A stretch of DNA of 63,754 nucleotides from Candidatus Gastranaerophilales bacterium (GTDB lineage: Bacteria > Cyanobacteriota > Vampirovibrionia > Gastranaerophilales > Gastranaerophilaceae): assembly GCA_944323675.1 (NCBI GenBank), contig CALUTK010000002.1, positions 1 to 63,754 of the forward strand, written 5' to 3'. The notes beneath the pieces are model-generated. The model searched no databases and was not told the origin of the DNA. It worked only from the letters and a program-made list of their open reading frames with translations. Numbering within the stretch: the stretch's first letter is position 1; each line of letters opens with the position of its first letter. Both the position numbers and the translations under genes were made by a program. Shown here piece by piece: positions 26,526 through 34,105 of this stretch.

Positions 26526-26740
26526 TTTAAAAGCCCTTTTATCCCCATAACGGCTTCATAACTTGCACCGGCTTCAAGGAGTTCTTCTGCAGTAAGTCCG
26601 AAAAGCGTAATCAGTCCGTACGCCTGTTCCGGAGTTTTTTTAATCTCAGAAGCAACAATCTTGACGGCTTCTTCTCTTGAAAGATTAGAAACTCTGTCAT
26701 TAATTCCCAGACGCAGACTTCTTTTTTTTGCCTTACCCAT
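26522..26740 (-). CDS. Small 72-residue helical protein, function unknown
   Basis: Not recognised. It begins with a basic segment (MGKAKKRSLRLG), followed by two predicted helices (SREEAVKIVASEIKK and AEELLEAGASYEAVMGIKGLL) like a small helix-hairpin regulator. It overlaps the ROK kinase gene by 8 bp and the UbiA gene by 4 bp, so it is firmly embedded in the nanE-ROK-ubiA transcript. The overlaps and conserved frame make it a real gene; the function is open. Confidence 0.65.
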   Translation of the reverse strand: MGKAKKRSLRLGINDRVSNLSREEAVKIVASEIKKTPEQAYGLITLFGLTAEELLEAGASYEAVMGIKGLLK

Positions 26741-27614
26741 TGCAGCCCCCGCCTAAAGCCAAAAGCGCTGCACCTATCATGCCGGAATAGTTTCCGGTCA
26801 TAGCCTTCACAACCTTTGTTGGAGTGGTTATAATTGCCTTGTTTACTTCTTCTGTTAAATATTCAGTATCAACAAATTCTCCCATCGACCCAGAAAGTAC
26901 AATAACATCAGGATCAAAAAGATTTGAAAGCCCGATTAAACCGTCCAGAATATCGTTTTGCCATTTATTAAAAATTTCTGTCATAAGTTTATCGTTCTTC
27001 TTCCAGCCGTCAATAACATCATAGGTTGTGATATCCGGATTTTTTGATAATTCTTCTGCTGTCTGTTTTAACCCCGAACCTGATGCATAAGCTTCAAAAC
27101 AATCCCAGCTTCCGCAGGTACATTTTCTGTGCTTATCCGTACGCATCTTAAAATGCATTTCGCCGGCGGCTCCGTTCTTGCCTTTAAAAAGTTTATTATT
27201 AATAATTATCCCTCCGCCGACCCCTGTTCCGAGCGTAATCATTATTGAATCCGCCATACTTTTTGAGGCACCTAAAATATGTTCTGCCCAGGCTGCAGCG
27301 TTTGCATCGTTTTCGACAAAAACTTTCTTGCTGCTCAAAGATTTGAAATCCATATCCGGATAACCTTTTGCAATATTACCTGTCGAACCTAAGATTTTAT
27401 CATTTGAATTATTCACGGCTCCGCACGTTGAAATCGCTATAATATCCACATCATTTTCGTATTTTGATATAATGCTTTTAAAAACTTCTTTAATTTCGTC
27501 AAATGTTTTCGGGGTCTGACGTTTTTCTATTTCGCCTGTAATCTCTCCCTTTTCATTAACAATTGTATTATAAATCTTAGTTCCGCCAATATCTATGGCA
27601 AGAGCCTTACGCAT
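26733..27614 (-). CDS. ROK-family sugar kinase, candidate N-acetylmannosamine kinase
   Basis: ATP-dependent kinase of 293 residues. It has the phosphate-binding motif DIGGTKIYN near residue 8, the ROK signature VENDANAAAWAE near 100 and MITLGTGVGGGII near 124, and the zinc site KCTCGSWDCFEAYASG near 163-178. The family covers glucose and N-acetylmannosamine kinases. Because nanE lies 21 bp upstream in the same orientation, N-acetylmannosamine is the more likely substrate (inference). AAGGAAA precedes the start. Confidence 0.88.
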   Translation of the reverse strand: MRKALAIDIGGTKIYNTIVNEKGEITGEIEKRQTPKTFDEIKEVFKSIISKYENDVDIIAISTCGAVNNSNDKILGSTGNIAKGYPDMDFKSLSSKKVFVENDANAAAWAEHILGASKSMADSIMITLGTGVGGGIIINNKLFKGKNGAAGEMHFKMRTDKHRKCTCGSWDCFEAYASGSGLKQTAEELSKNPDITTYDVIDGWKKNDKLMTEIFNKWQNDILDGLIGLSNLFDPDVIVLSGSMGEFVDTEYLTEEVNKAIITTPTKVVKAMTGNYSGMIGAALLALGGGCNG

Positions 27615-27635
27615 AAGAGTTTCCTTTTTTCTTTA

Positions 27636-28316
27636 CTATTTTCTGCTGACAAAACGTTTTGTAATCAATTGAGGTCTTGTAATGGCTGAGCCGATTACAA
27701 CACAATGTGCGCCGAGTTCAAAAGCCTTATCAACCTGCCACGGCTCCCAGATTCTTCCCTCCAGTGCAACCGGAACATCAGTTTCTTTCACAAGAGCCTC
27801 CAGTAATTCAAAATCAGGCCCGTCACCTGCTTCTTTTGAATGGGAGGTATAACCTGATAAGGTGGTAGATAAGATATTTGCGCCGAGTTTTGCACAATTG
27901 ATACCTTCTTCTACTGTCGACACATCCGCCATTGAAATACGCTTATTTATTTTTATATACTTAATAATATCATTTAAAGTACAGCCCTCCCGCGGACGAG
28001 AGGTTCCGTCAAATGCAATAATATCCGCACCGGCATCTATTAACGAGATAACTTCTTTCAATGTAGGTGTTATATAGACAATCTCTTTCCAGTTTTTCGG
28101 AATAGCATCAGGCTTTGTAATTCCGATAACAGGAACATCAAAAAGTGTTTTTGCGTTTTTAACATCCCTGACCCCTGCAACACGAAGCCCGCCGGCTCCG
28201 CCTTTTACGACAGATTTCATCATGGCAGCCATGCACTTTTCAAGATACAAAGGTTCTGATGGCATTGCCTGCACTGATACCACTACTTTATTTTTTAAAC
28301 GATTAACCATTTCCAT
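27636..28316 (-). CDS. nanE: N-acetylmannosamine-6-phosphate 2-epimerase
   Basis: TIM-barrel epimerase converting ManNAc-6-P to GlcNAc-6-P in sialic acid use. Signatures: VSVQAMPSEPL near 14, GAGGLRVAGV near 40, IIAFDGTSRPREG near 97-109, and VALEGRIWEP with VVIGSAITRP at the C-terminus. The ATG at 28316 is used here, but the ATG at 28310 (MVNRLKNK) fits the usual family N-terminus better. A TATAAT box ends only 5 bp before 28316 and there is no ribosome binding site, so the transcript may be nearly leaderless. NanA and a transporter are not in the window. Confidence 0.92.
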   Translation of the reverse strand: MEMVNRLKNKVVVSVQAMPSEPLYLEKCMAAMMKSVVKGGAGGLRVAGVRDVKNAKTLFDVPVIGITKPDAIPKNWKEIVYITPTLKEVISLIDAGADIIAFDGTSRPREGCTLNDIIKYIKINKRISMADVSTVEEGINCAKLGANILSTTLSGYTSHSKEAGDGPDFELLEALVKETDVPVALEGRIWEPWQVDKAFELGAHCVVIGSAITRPQLITKRFVSRK

Positions 28317-28348
28317 ATATTATATTATAACGTAAAATCTTAACTTAT

Positions 28349-28354
28349 GCTATA
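28349..28354 (+). promoter_or_regulatory. Extended -10 promoter of the M16 peptidase gene
   Basis: TGCTATAAT (-10 hexamer at 28349-28354 with upstream TG) lies about 30 bp before the ATG at 28385. A minus-strand TATAAT for nanE (28327-28322) lies just upstream, so the two divergent promoters share about 30 bp. Confidence 0.55.
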
Positions 28355-28384
28355 ATATATTTAAAAAAGGTGAGGAAATTTAAC

Positions 28385-29716
28385 ATGAAAAAAAGTTTGG
28401 TAAAATATCCGTTTTTAACAGAAGAAGTTGAAGTTTATACACGGGACAACGGTCATACAATAGTTTTAGCCCATAAAGAAGGGGCTATGGCAAATGTAAG
28501 CACCTGGGTAAAAACGGGTTCAATAAACGAAACTGACAAAAATAACGGGATTTCCCACTTTTTGGAACATTTAATGTTCAAAGGCACTCATAAGCATAAA
28601 GCCGGCGAATTTGACCGCATTTTAGAAGCAAAAGGAGCTATAGTAAACGCCGCAACTTGGAAGGATTATACATTTTATTATGTTACCCTTCCAAAAGGCG
28701 AAGGCGGAAAAGATTTAAATCTTGCAATTGAACTTCACGCTGATATGATGCTTGACCCTATTTTACCGGAAGAAGAAATCGGCGCGCCGTTTGATTTAAA
28801 TGATACTACGGTTACGGATAAACGCGAACGCCATGTCGTTATTGAAGAAATCAGAATGCGCAAAGACCAGAACTGGACTAAAGTTTATAACGCATGCAAT
28901 TACAATATGTACACAAAACATCCTTATAAACGCGATGTCATAGGGACTCCGGAAATAATCTCTCAGGTAACCCGCGATGATATTATGAATTATTACCGGA
29001 CATTCTATTCGCCTGAAAATATGACTACAATCATCGTCGGAGATTTCGACAACAAAGAAATCCTTGCTAAAGTCGAAAAAGAATTTGATTTTAAAGACAG
29101 ACAAAACGCTCCGCAAAAAGTTAACGAAATTGATTCTCCGGTATCCGGCACAAAAGTTATAGAAAACACAGCTCACATTAATACTTCCTATATGATGTAC
29201 GGCTGGCTCGGGCCTAAGGCAAACGATTTAAAAAATACTATCTGCCTTGATTTGATAAGTATAATTTTCGGAGACGGAACAAGTTCCCGCCTCTATCAGA
29301 ACTTAATAGAAAAACAGTCTGACCCGATTTTCAATATGATTAACTGCGAGCATTATCAGTTCAAAGACGGCAACAATTTCTTTATTCAGGCAAACTATAA
29401 ACCTGAAAAGCAGGAACTTGCAAAAAAACTTATAGAAGAAGAACTCGCAGGTCTGCTGAATAATCCGATGACAGACGCGGAACTTTTAAAAGCAAAGAAA
29501 AAGACAAAATCCCGTTTTGCATATTCAGCAGAAACCGTCTCTGAAATAGGAGAAACCATAGGTTATTACACGACGGTCTGCAACAATCTGAAACTTATTG
29601 AAGATTATCTGAACGATTTAGATTCTATAACACTAGAAGATTTAAATAATGCAGTAAAAACATACCTGAATATAGATAACGCGGTTATATCTGTTCTCAC
29701 TCCGGAAAAAGCTTAA
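28385..29716 (+). CDS. M16-family zinc peptidase, single unit
   Basis: Insulinase/processing-peptidase-like protein of 443 residues. The inverted zinc motif HFLEHLMFKG (HxxEH) lies near residue 62, with the downstream Glu in HVVIEEIRMRK. The C-terminal inactive-type half follows. The ATG at 28385 is chosen over an upstream GTG at 28370 because the GTG is part of the AAGGTGAGG ribosome binding site. There is no signal peptide, so it may be cytoplasmic, unlike its larger paralog at 40829. It stands alone and is divergent from nanE. Confidence 0.9.
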   Translation: MKKSLVKYPFLTEEVEVYTRDNGHTIVLAHKEGAMANVSTWVKTGSINETDKNNGISHFLEHLMFKGTHKHKAGEFDRILEAKGAIVNAATWKDYTFYYVTLPKGEGGKDLNLAIELHADMMLDPILPEEEIGAPFDLNDTTVTDKRERHVVIEEIRMRKDQNWTKVYNACNYNMYTKHPYKRDVIGTPEIISQVTRDDIMNYYRTFYSPENMTTIIVGDFDNKEILAKVEKEFDFKDRQNAPQKVNEIDSPVSGTKVIENTAHINTSYMMYGWLGPKANDLKNTICLDLISIIFGDGTSSRLYQNLIEKQSDPIFNMINCEHYQFKDGNNFFIQANYKPEKQELAKKLIEEELAGLLNNPMTDAELLKAKKKTKSRFAYSAETVSEIGETIGYYTTVCNNLKLIEDYLNDLDSITLEDLNNAVKTYLNIDNAVISVLTPEKA

Positions 29717-29957
29717 AATACATAGTAAAAATACGAGATGCGTATTTCTGATTACGAGGAATGCCGGTACGTAAAACATAAATTATACAATTTTTCAGTT
29801 ACGGTTCGTAGGCCGGCAGATGTCGTCAACACAGGGAAAACAAAGCCTCCATCATGTTATGCGATATGAGAAGTTCAGTATTAGTTATTATTTAACAAAA
29901 AATTAATAATGAGCAAAGTTCATTACTTATTTCCGGAAAATTTTTGCAAGATTAATT
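29717..29957. other. Gene-free stretch downstream of the M16 gene
   Basis: About 240 bp without a credible ORF. No terminator with a T-tract is clear. It ends at the left target-site copy (AGATTAATT, 29949-29957) of the MITE-like element. Confidence 0.5.
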
Positions 29958-30199
29958 GGATTTATATCGCACTTTACACCAGATGCACAAAAGTGTCATG
30001 CTGAACTTGTTTGACAAAGCGAACCAAAATTTTTGTCATCCTGAATTTATTTCAGGATCTTAAAAATTTTGAGTGAGCCTGTCCTTACGAAGTGCAGCAT
30101 CTCTAAACACAGAGACCCTGAAACGAGTAGAGCCTGCCCTGAATTTATTTCAGGGGTGACATTTCTGCGTTTTTTAGTGTAAACTGCGATATAAGTCCC
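29958..30199 (+). mobile_element. MITE-like element, copy 2 (242 bp, longest)
   Basis: Left end GGATTTATATCGCACTTTACACC; right end, read inward on the opposite strand, GGGACTTATATCGCAGTTTACAC. It is flanked by a perfect 9-bp duplication AGATTAATT (29949-29957 and 30200-30208). The interior contains CCTGAATTTATTTCAGG twice as direct repeats. It has no ORF for a transposase, so it would move only with help from an element elsewhere. The right duplication contains the stop codon of the pilin-like gene. Confidence 0.88.
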
Positions 30200-30202
30200 A
30201 GA

Positions 30203-30841
30203 TTAATTATATATTTCTGAAACATTCTTTATTCCGTCTTCTTCCACTGGCAGGCAGTAAGAAATATCCCCATGGAAGAAATAAGATCCATTCCCGTCTC
30301 TTACAACCATTAATGAAAATAAATCTACACCAGCTTTGTTCGGCTTAGAAAAACCGTTTACATCTATGGCAAAAATAGGTCTGTACTGCTTATTTTCTTC
30401 ATTATATATAATTAAGATACTGCCGTCATCCAATACAAAAACATCATCCACATGCTCAATCATTTCTTTTGTAAATCCATTGCACTGCTCGTTTGTAGTA
30501 TATGTTTCATATTGCGGGATACATCCGTCGCGCAAAGCTTCTTGCTGACAGTACCTTTGAATTTTAAAATTAGAAAGAAATGTTTGATAAAAGTAATCAC
30601 AGCCGGAATAATCATTACTCACAGCAGGATCAGTTGAAAAATAGCAACCTGTGTCCCCGCCGATATCTCTTATAGTGTTCAATAACACTGTCTGATAAGT
30701 GGAATAAATATTTTTAAACCTGCGTTTATTTTCAGACTGCGCCAAACTGTCAATAACTGTTGTAACAGCAAAAACTATTAAAAGGATAAAAACTCCAAGT
30801 ATAGTAAAAAATGTTAAATTAAATGCATCATATTTTTTCAT
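30203..30841 (-). CDS. Pilin-like (type II secretion/type IV pilus type) membrane protein
   Basis: A 212-residue protein with one N-terminal hydrophobic helix (about 9-32), then a globular domain. The C-terminal segment IFAIDVNGFSKPNKAGVDLFSL near 157-178 matches the DxNGxxxPNxxGxDxF pattern found in pseudopilin-like proteins of this lineage. The N-terminus (MKKYDAFNLTFF) lacks an obvious GFTLxE prepilin site. Six cysteines in the globular part could form disulfides. Its start overlaps the ilvB stop by one base. The stop codon lies within the target duplication of a MITE-like element. Confidence 0.6.
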   Translation of the reverse strand: MKKYDAFNLTFFTILGVFILLIVFAVTTVIDSLAQSENKRRFKNIYSTYQTVLLNTIRDIGGDTGCYFSTDPAVSNDYSGCDYFYQTFLSNFKIQRYCQQEALRDGCIPQYETYTTNEQCNGFTKEMIEHVDDVFVLDDGSILIIYNEENKQYRPIFAIDVNGFSKPNKAGVDLFSLMVVRDGNGSYFFHGDISYCLPVEEDGIKNVSEIYN

Positions 30842-32487
30842 TATACAACTTCCATTGGTTCTACGTTAAAATCCACTAACACCGGACCTTCCGTCTCAAA
30901 GCACTCCCTTATTGCCGGAAGAATTTCAGTTTCCTTTTCTGCCCGAATACCTTTTATCCCGTATGCCTCTGCAATTTTTACGAAATCAGGATTTGAGATT
31001 TTCGTTGCAGAAAACCTGCCCTCATAAAATTTTTGCTGCAATTGCCGCACCATACCAAGATAACCGTTATTCAAAATAAACAGTTTTACGGGCAGATTAT
31101 AATCTTTACAAACAGCGAGTTCAGTCAAGTTCATCTGAAAAGAACCGTCGCCTGATATACAAATTACAGGATTACAGTTATCCGCAACACAGGCACCGAT
31201 TGCCGCCGGAAGTCCGAATCCCATAGTACCCGAGCCTCCAGAGGTTATAAACCGGCCCGGCGCTGAAAATTTAAAATTAGCAGCAGTCCACATTTGATGC
31301 TGCCCGACCTCTGTACAAACGTACAAGTTTCTATCTTTTACAAAATCACTTATAGCTTGAATTACTTCAAAGGAATGTATTTTATCGGATATTTTATGAT
31401 TAATTTTATTATGAGTTTTAAAATCAATTGTATGTCTCAGCCATTCTGACTGCAGAGGATTTTGTTTATAAATATTTGATTTAAATTCAGCAATCAAATC
31501 GGTTAAGACCTCTCCCGCATCGCCTGTAACAGCCAAATAAGCCGGAATGTTTCTTGATATTTCTTTTTCATTTATATCAATTTGTATAAATTTGCGGCTT
31601 AATTCTCCGTCAGAAAAACATGAAGTAATTCTGTCATTAAATCTTGCGCCTACAGAAAGAATTAAATCACTTTCCTTCAATGCCTGATTTGCGGAAATGC
31701 TTCCGAATATACCATACATGCCAAGATAATTTTCTGCATCCGGCGGATATCCTCCCAGTGACATCATAGTATTAATTACAGGTAAATTTAAAAGTTCTGC
31801 GAACTCTTTTAATTTTTCACAGGCATGTGAGTGAATGACGCCGCCGCCTGCCACAATAACAGGCTTTGCAGCCAAACAAATTTCCGAAATAACAGCTTTA
31901 ATTAATTCACTTGTATACTGTTTTTGAGAACGAGGGAACGCAATAGCTGGGAAAAATCTTGCAGTCTCCGTAAATATATTCTTAGCAAGATCGATAACAA
32001 CAGGGCCTTTTTTGCCGCTCATAGCAGTATGGAAAGCTCTTTCAAGCACTGGCTGCAAATCATTTACATCAGTTACCTGATAATTTGCTTTTGTACAGGA
32101 CTTTGTTATATCAATAATATTAACTTCCTGAAAAGCGTCTCTACCGATTAATGAAGCCTGAACCTGACCGGTCAAAACAACAAGCGGGAACCCGTCCAGA
32201 TAAGCATTTGCAATACCTGTCACGGTATTAGTTGCACCGGGGCCTGAGGTTACGAGGACAACACCACATTTTCCGCTCGCTCTCGCGTAACCTTCCGCTG
32301 CATGCACTGCTGCCTGCTCGTGCCTTACCAGAATATGCTTTATATCACTTTGTTTAAAAAGTTCATCATAAATACTCAAAACAATTCCGCCTGGATACCC
32401 GAAAATTGTATCAGTGCCGAGCCTTTTTAAGGTTTTAAGCAAGATTTTTGCACCGGTTAAGGTAATTGATTGAGTATCTGCTAACAA
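30841..32487 (-). CDS. ilvB: Acetolactate synthase large subunit (thiamine-diphosphate enzyme)
   Basis: First common step of branched-chain amino acid synthesis, 548 residues. Signatures: FGYPGGIVL near the N-terminus, the catalytic Glu in VRHEQAAVHAAEGYAR, a central FAD/ThDP-fold region (IDINEKEI), and the C-terminal ThDP motif GDGSFQMNLTELA with NNGYLGMVRQLQ. The open frame reaches 32640 but runs into a mobile element, and the ATG at 32517 overlaps the -10 box. The TTG at 32487 is preferred: GAGGTG lies 10 nt before it and the promoter lies just upstream. No small subunit (ilvH) is adjacent. Confidence 0.9.
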   Translation of the reverse strand: MLADTQSITLTGAKILLKTLKRLGTDTIFGYPGGIVLSIYDELFKQSDIKHILVRHEQAAVHAAEGYARASGKCGVVLVTSGPGATNTVTGIANAYLDGFPLVVLTGQVQASLIGRDAFQEVNIIDITKSCTKANYQVTDVNDLQPVLERAFHTAMSGKKGPVVIDLAKNIFTETARFFPAIAFPRSQKQYTSELIKAVISEICLAAKPVIVAGGGVIHSHACEKLKEFAELLNLPVINTMMSLGGYPPDAENYLGMYGIFGSISANQALKESDLILSVGARFNDRITSCFSDGELSRKFIQIDINEKEISRNIPAYLAVTGDAGEVLTDLIAEFKSNIYKQNPLQSEWLRHTIDFKTHNKINHKISDKIHSFEVIQAISDFVKDRNLYVCTEVGQHQMWTAANFKFSAPGRFITSGGSGTMGFGLPAAIGACVADNCNPVICISGDGSFQMNLTELAVCKDYNLPVKLFILNNGYLGMVRQLQQKFYEGRFSATKISNPDFVKIAEAYGIKGIRAEKETEILPAIRECFETEGPVLVDFNVEPMEVV

Positions 32488-32515
32488 AGTAATTGCCCAC
32501 CTCTTTCTTGGATAC

Positions 32516-32544
32516 ATTTTAGCATATTTTGCAACATGTGTCAA
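32516..32544 (-). promoter_or_regulatory. Sigma-70 promoter of ilvB
   Basis: TTGACA (32544-32539), 17 bp, TAAAAT (32521-32516) on the minus strand; the predicted start of transcription is near 32509, giving about 20 nt of leader with GAGGTG before the TTG start. The left target-site copy of a MITE-like element (32548-32556) begins 4 bp upstream of the -35 box. Confidence 0.85.
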
Positions 32545-32556
32545 AATAAAAAAGAG

Positions 32557-32703
32557 GGGATTTATATCGTAGTTTACACTGAATATGCGCAGACTGTCAT
32601 GCTGAACTTGTTTGACAAAGCGAACCAAAATTTTTGTCATCCTGAATTTATTTCAGGGGTGACATTTCCGATATTGTTTGGAGTAAAACTTGTATATAAT
32701 TCC
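32557..32703 (+). mobile_element. MITE-like element, copy 3 (147 bp)
   Basis: Left end GGGATTTATATCGTAGTTTACAC; the right end is more decayed (read inward: GGAATTATATACAAG). It is flanked by a perfect 9-bp duplication AAAAAAGAG (32548-32556 and 32704-32712). The interior equals that of copy 2, minus about 95 bp between the two CCTGAATTTATTTCAGG direct repeats, as expected from recombination between them. It is inserted between the ilvB promoter and the terminator of the next gene. Confidence 0.88.
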
Positions 32704-32732
32704 AAAAAAGAGTGCCGTGATGGCACTCTTTG
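32704..32732. terminator. Intrinsic terminator of the charged-helix gene
   Basis: AAAGAGTGCC and GGCACTCTTT form a 10-bp stem around GTGAT. On the minus strand it follows the gene ending at 32742 and has a run of T's. Its left arm overlaps the target duplication of MITE copy 3. Confidence 0.85.
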
Positions 32733-32741
32733 AATTTTATT

Positions 32742-33140
32742 TTAGTTATCAATTTCTAATAAATCTTTCCACTGCTGTTTTTTAGTTTCAATTTTCTTTT
32801 GCCTTGCTTCCTGTCTTGCTTTAGCTTCTTCCTGCTGTTTTTTCCATTGCTCTTCACGCTGTTTTTTAGCTTCTTCTCTTTGCTTTTTCAAAGCTTCCTG
32901 CTTAGCTTTAGCTTCTTCCTGTTGTTTTTTCCATTGTTCTTCTCTTTGAGCTTGAGCTTCTTCGCGTTGTTTCTGGCGCATTTCAGCTTCTTTTTTGTTA
33001 GCTTCTAACTTGTTATATGTAGATTCTTCTGCAGCTTCAAGTTTGTTCAAAAAGTTTGATATAGGACGATTTTCTGCGGCTTGAGCCACACCTGCTGATA
33101 ACATTGATAACGCCATTAATGCTATTAAAGTTCTCTTCAT
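32742..33140 (-). CDS. Exported Lys/Glu/Gln-rich single-helix repeat protein
   Basis: A 132-residue protein. The ATG at 33140 follows AAGGAAAGGAG and opens a clear signal peptide (KRTLIALMALSMLSAGVAQA, cleavage after AQA). The mature part is almost wholly KQREEA/QWKKQQEEAKA repeats from about residue 50 to 120, charged in an i,i+4 pattern expected for a stable single alpha-helix or coiled coil. A duplicated unit of about 30 residues is visible (EEQWKKQQEEAKA occurs twice). It is periplasmic or cell-surface by inference; function unknown. It ends at a terminator and lies downstream of rph. Confidence 0.8.
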   Translation of the reverse strand: MKRTLIALMALSMLSAGVAQAAENRPISNFLNKLEAAEESTYNKLEANKKEAEMRQKQREEAQAQREEQWKKQQEEAKAKQEALKKQREEAKKQREEQWKKQQEEAKARQEARQKKIETKKQQWKDLLEIDN

Positions 33141-33174
33141 ATAAAAACTCCTTTCCTTTGTAAAAAGTATTATA

Positions 33175-33876
33175 CTAAACTTTTTCGTATATTTCAATTA
33201 TTTTTTTTATTCCGTTTTCAGCAGTCTTAAAAATTTCAAGCATTTGCGGATATTCATAAGGTTCGCCCTCAGCCGTTGTCTGGAATTCAATAATTTTTCC
33301 GCTTTTCGTAAGAACAACATTACTGTCAACTTGCGCATGCGAATCTTCCTCATAACACAAATCCAGACGAACCTCTCCGTCAATTATTCCTGCTGAAATA
33401 GCCGCAACAGGTTCTATTATCGGATTTTCTTTTATAATGCCTTTTTTAAGAAGCTTTTCAACGGCAATTTTCAATGCAAGAAAACCGCCACAGATACTTG
33501 CTGTTCTTGTGCCGCCATCTGCTTGAATTACGTCTGCATCAATCGTTATTGTCAAATCAGGAATTTTCTCTAAATCTATGCTTGCCCTGAGACTTCTGCC
33601 AATCAGACGCTGAATTTCCTGTGTTCTGCCGGAAATTTTGGTTCTTTCTCTCTGGCATCTGGTATTTGTTGATGACGGGAGAAGTGAATATTCCGCCGTA
33701 AGCCAGCCGCGCGAATCGTCTTTTTCCATCCACTTTGGTTTTCCTTCTTCAACCGATGCTGTCGTGATAACCCTTGTATCGCCAAATTCCACAAGGACAG
33801 ACCCGAGCGCATTTTTTGTAAAATCTTTTGTGAATTTAATTTCTCTTAATTCGTCGTTTTTTCTGCCTTTTCTCAT
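33175..33876 (-). CDS. rph: Ribonuclease PH
   Basis: Phosphorolytic 3'-5' exoribonuclease that trims tRNA 3' ends. Signatures: LREIKFTKDFTKNALGSVLVEFG at the N-terminus, SLLPSSTNTRCQRE, GRTQEIQRLIGRSLRA near 85-100 and VIQADGGTRTASICGGF near 118-134. At 233 residues it is the normal length. The ATG at 33876 follows AAGGATAAGG; the longer frame to 33945 overlaps the upstream zinc-ribbon gene and is rejected. It lies between the zinc-ribbon gene and the exported helix gene. Confidence 0.95.
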   Translation of the reverse strand: MRKGRKNDELREIKFTKDFTKNALGSVLVEFGDTRVITTASVEEGKPKWMEKDDSRGWLTAEYSLLPSSTNTRCQRERTKISGRTQEIQRLIGRSLRASIDLEKIPDLTITIDADVIQADGGTRTASICGGFLALKIAVEKLLKKGIIKENPIIEPVAAISAGIIDGEVRLDLCYEEDSHAQVDSNVVLTKSGKIIEFQTTAEGEPYEYPQMLEIFKTAENGIKKIIEIYEKV

Positions 33877-33880
33877 AACC

Positions 33881-34105
33881 TTATCCTTTATAATCGTAAT
33901 CCCATATATAAATCTGACCGCAGTATTTGCATACTGCATGCTCATTCATAAACTGTAAATCCGGCACAAAGGTATAACCGTCAACAGAAATTTCTATTTC
34001 ATTTTTGCTGTTGTATCTCTGCTCAAAATGTCTTGCACCATGGTAATCCGGTGAAAACATTAATTCAAATTTGTCGCGTGATTTACAGAATTTACAAATA
34101 AACAT
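33881..34105 (-). CDS. Small zinc-ribbon-like protein
   Basis: A 74-residue protein with two CxxC pairs, CKFC near residue 4 and CKYC near 59, spaced as in a zinc ribbon. The middle is hydrophilic (FSPDYHGARHFEQRYN). The start ATG abuts the stop of the upstream membrane protein gene, and it ends 4 bp before rph, so all three are probably cotranscribed. No named family was recognised; nucleic-acid or protein binding is possible. Confidence 0.7.
   Translation of the reverse strand: MFICKFCKSRDKFELMFSPDYHGARHFEQRYNSKNEIEISVDGYTFVPDLQFMNEHAVCKYCGQIYIWDYDYKG

Noticed and set aside
32518-32640. N-terminal extension of IlvB up to 32640
   Set aside because: It is encoded partly by the MITE-like element and lies upstream of the ilvB promoter.
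32799-33008. Phe/Ser-rich plus-strand ORF
   Set aside because: It is the antisense shadow of the Lys/Glu/Gln repeat gene; its composition follows from the opposite strand.
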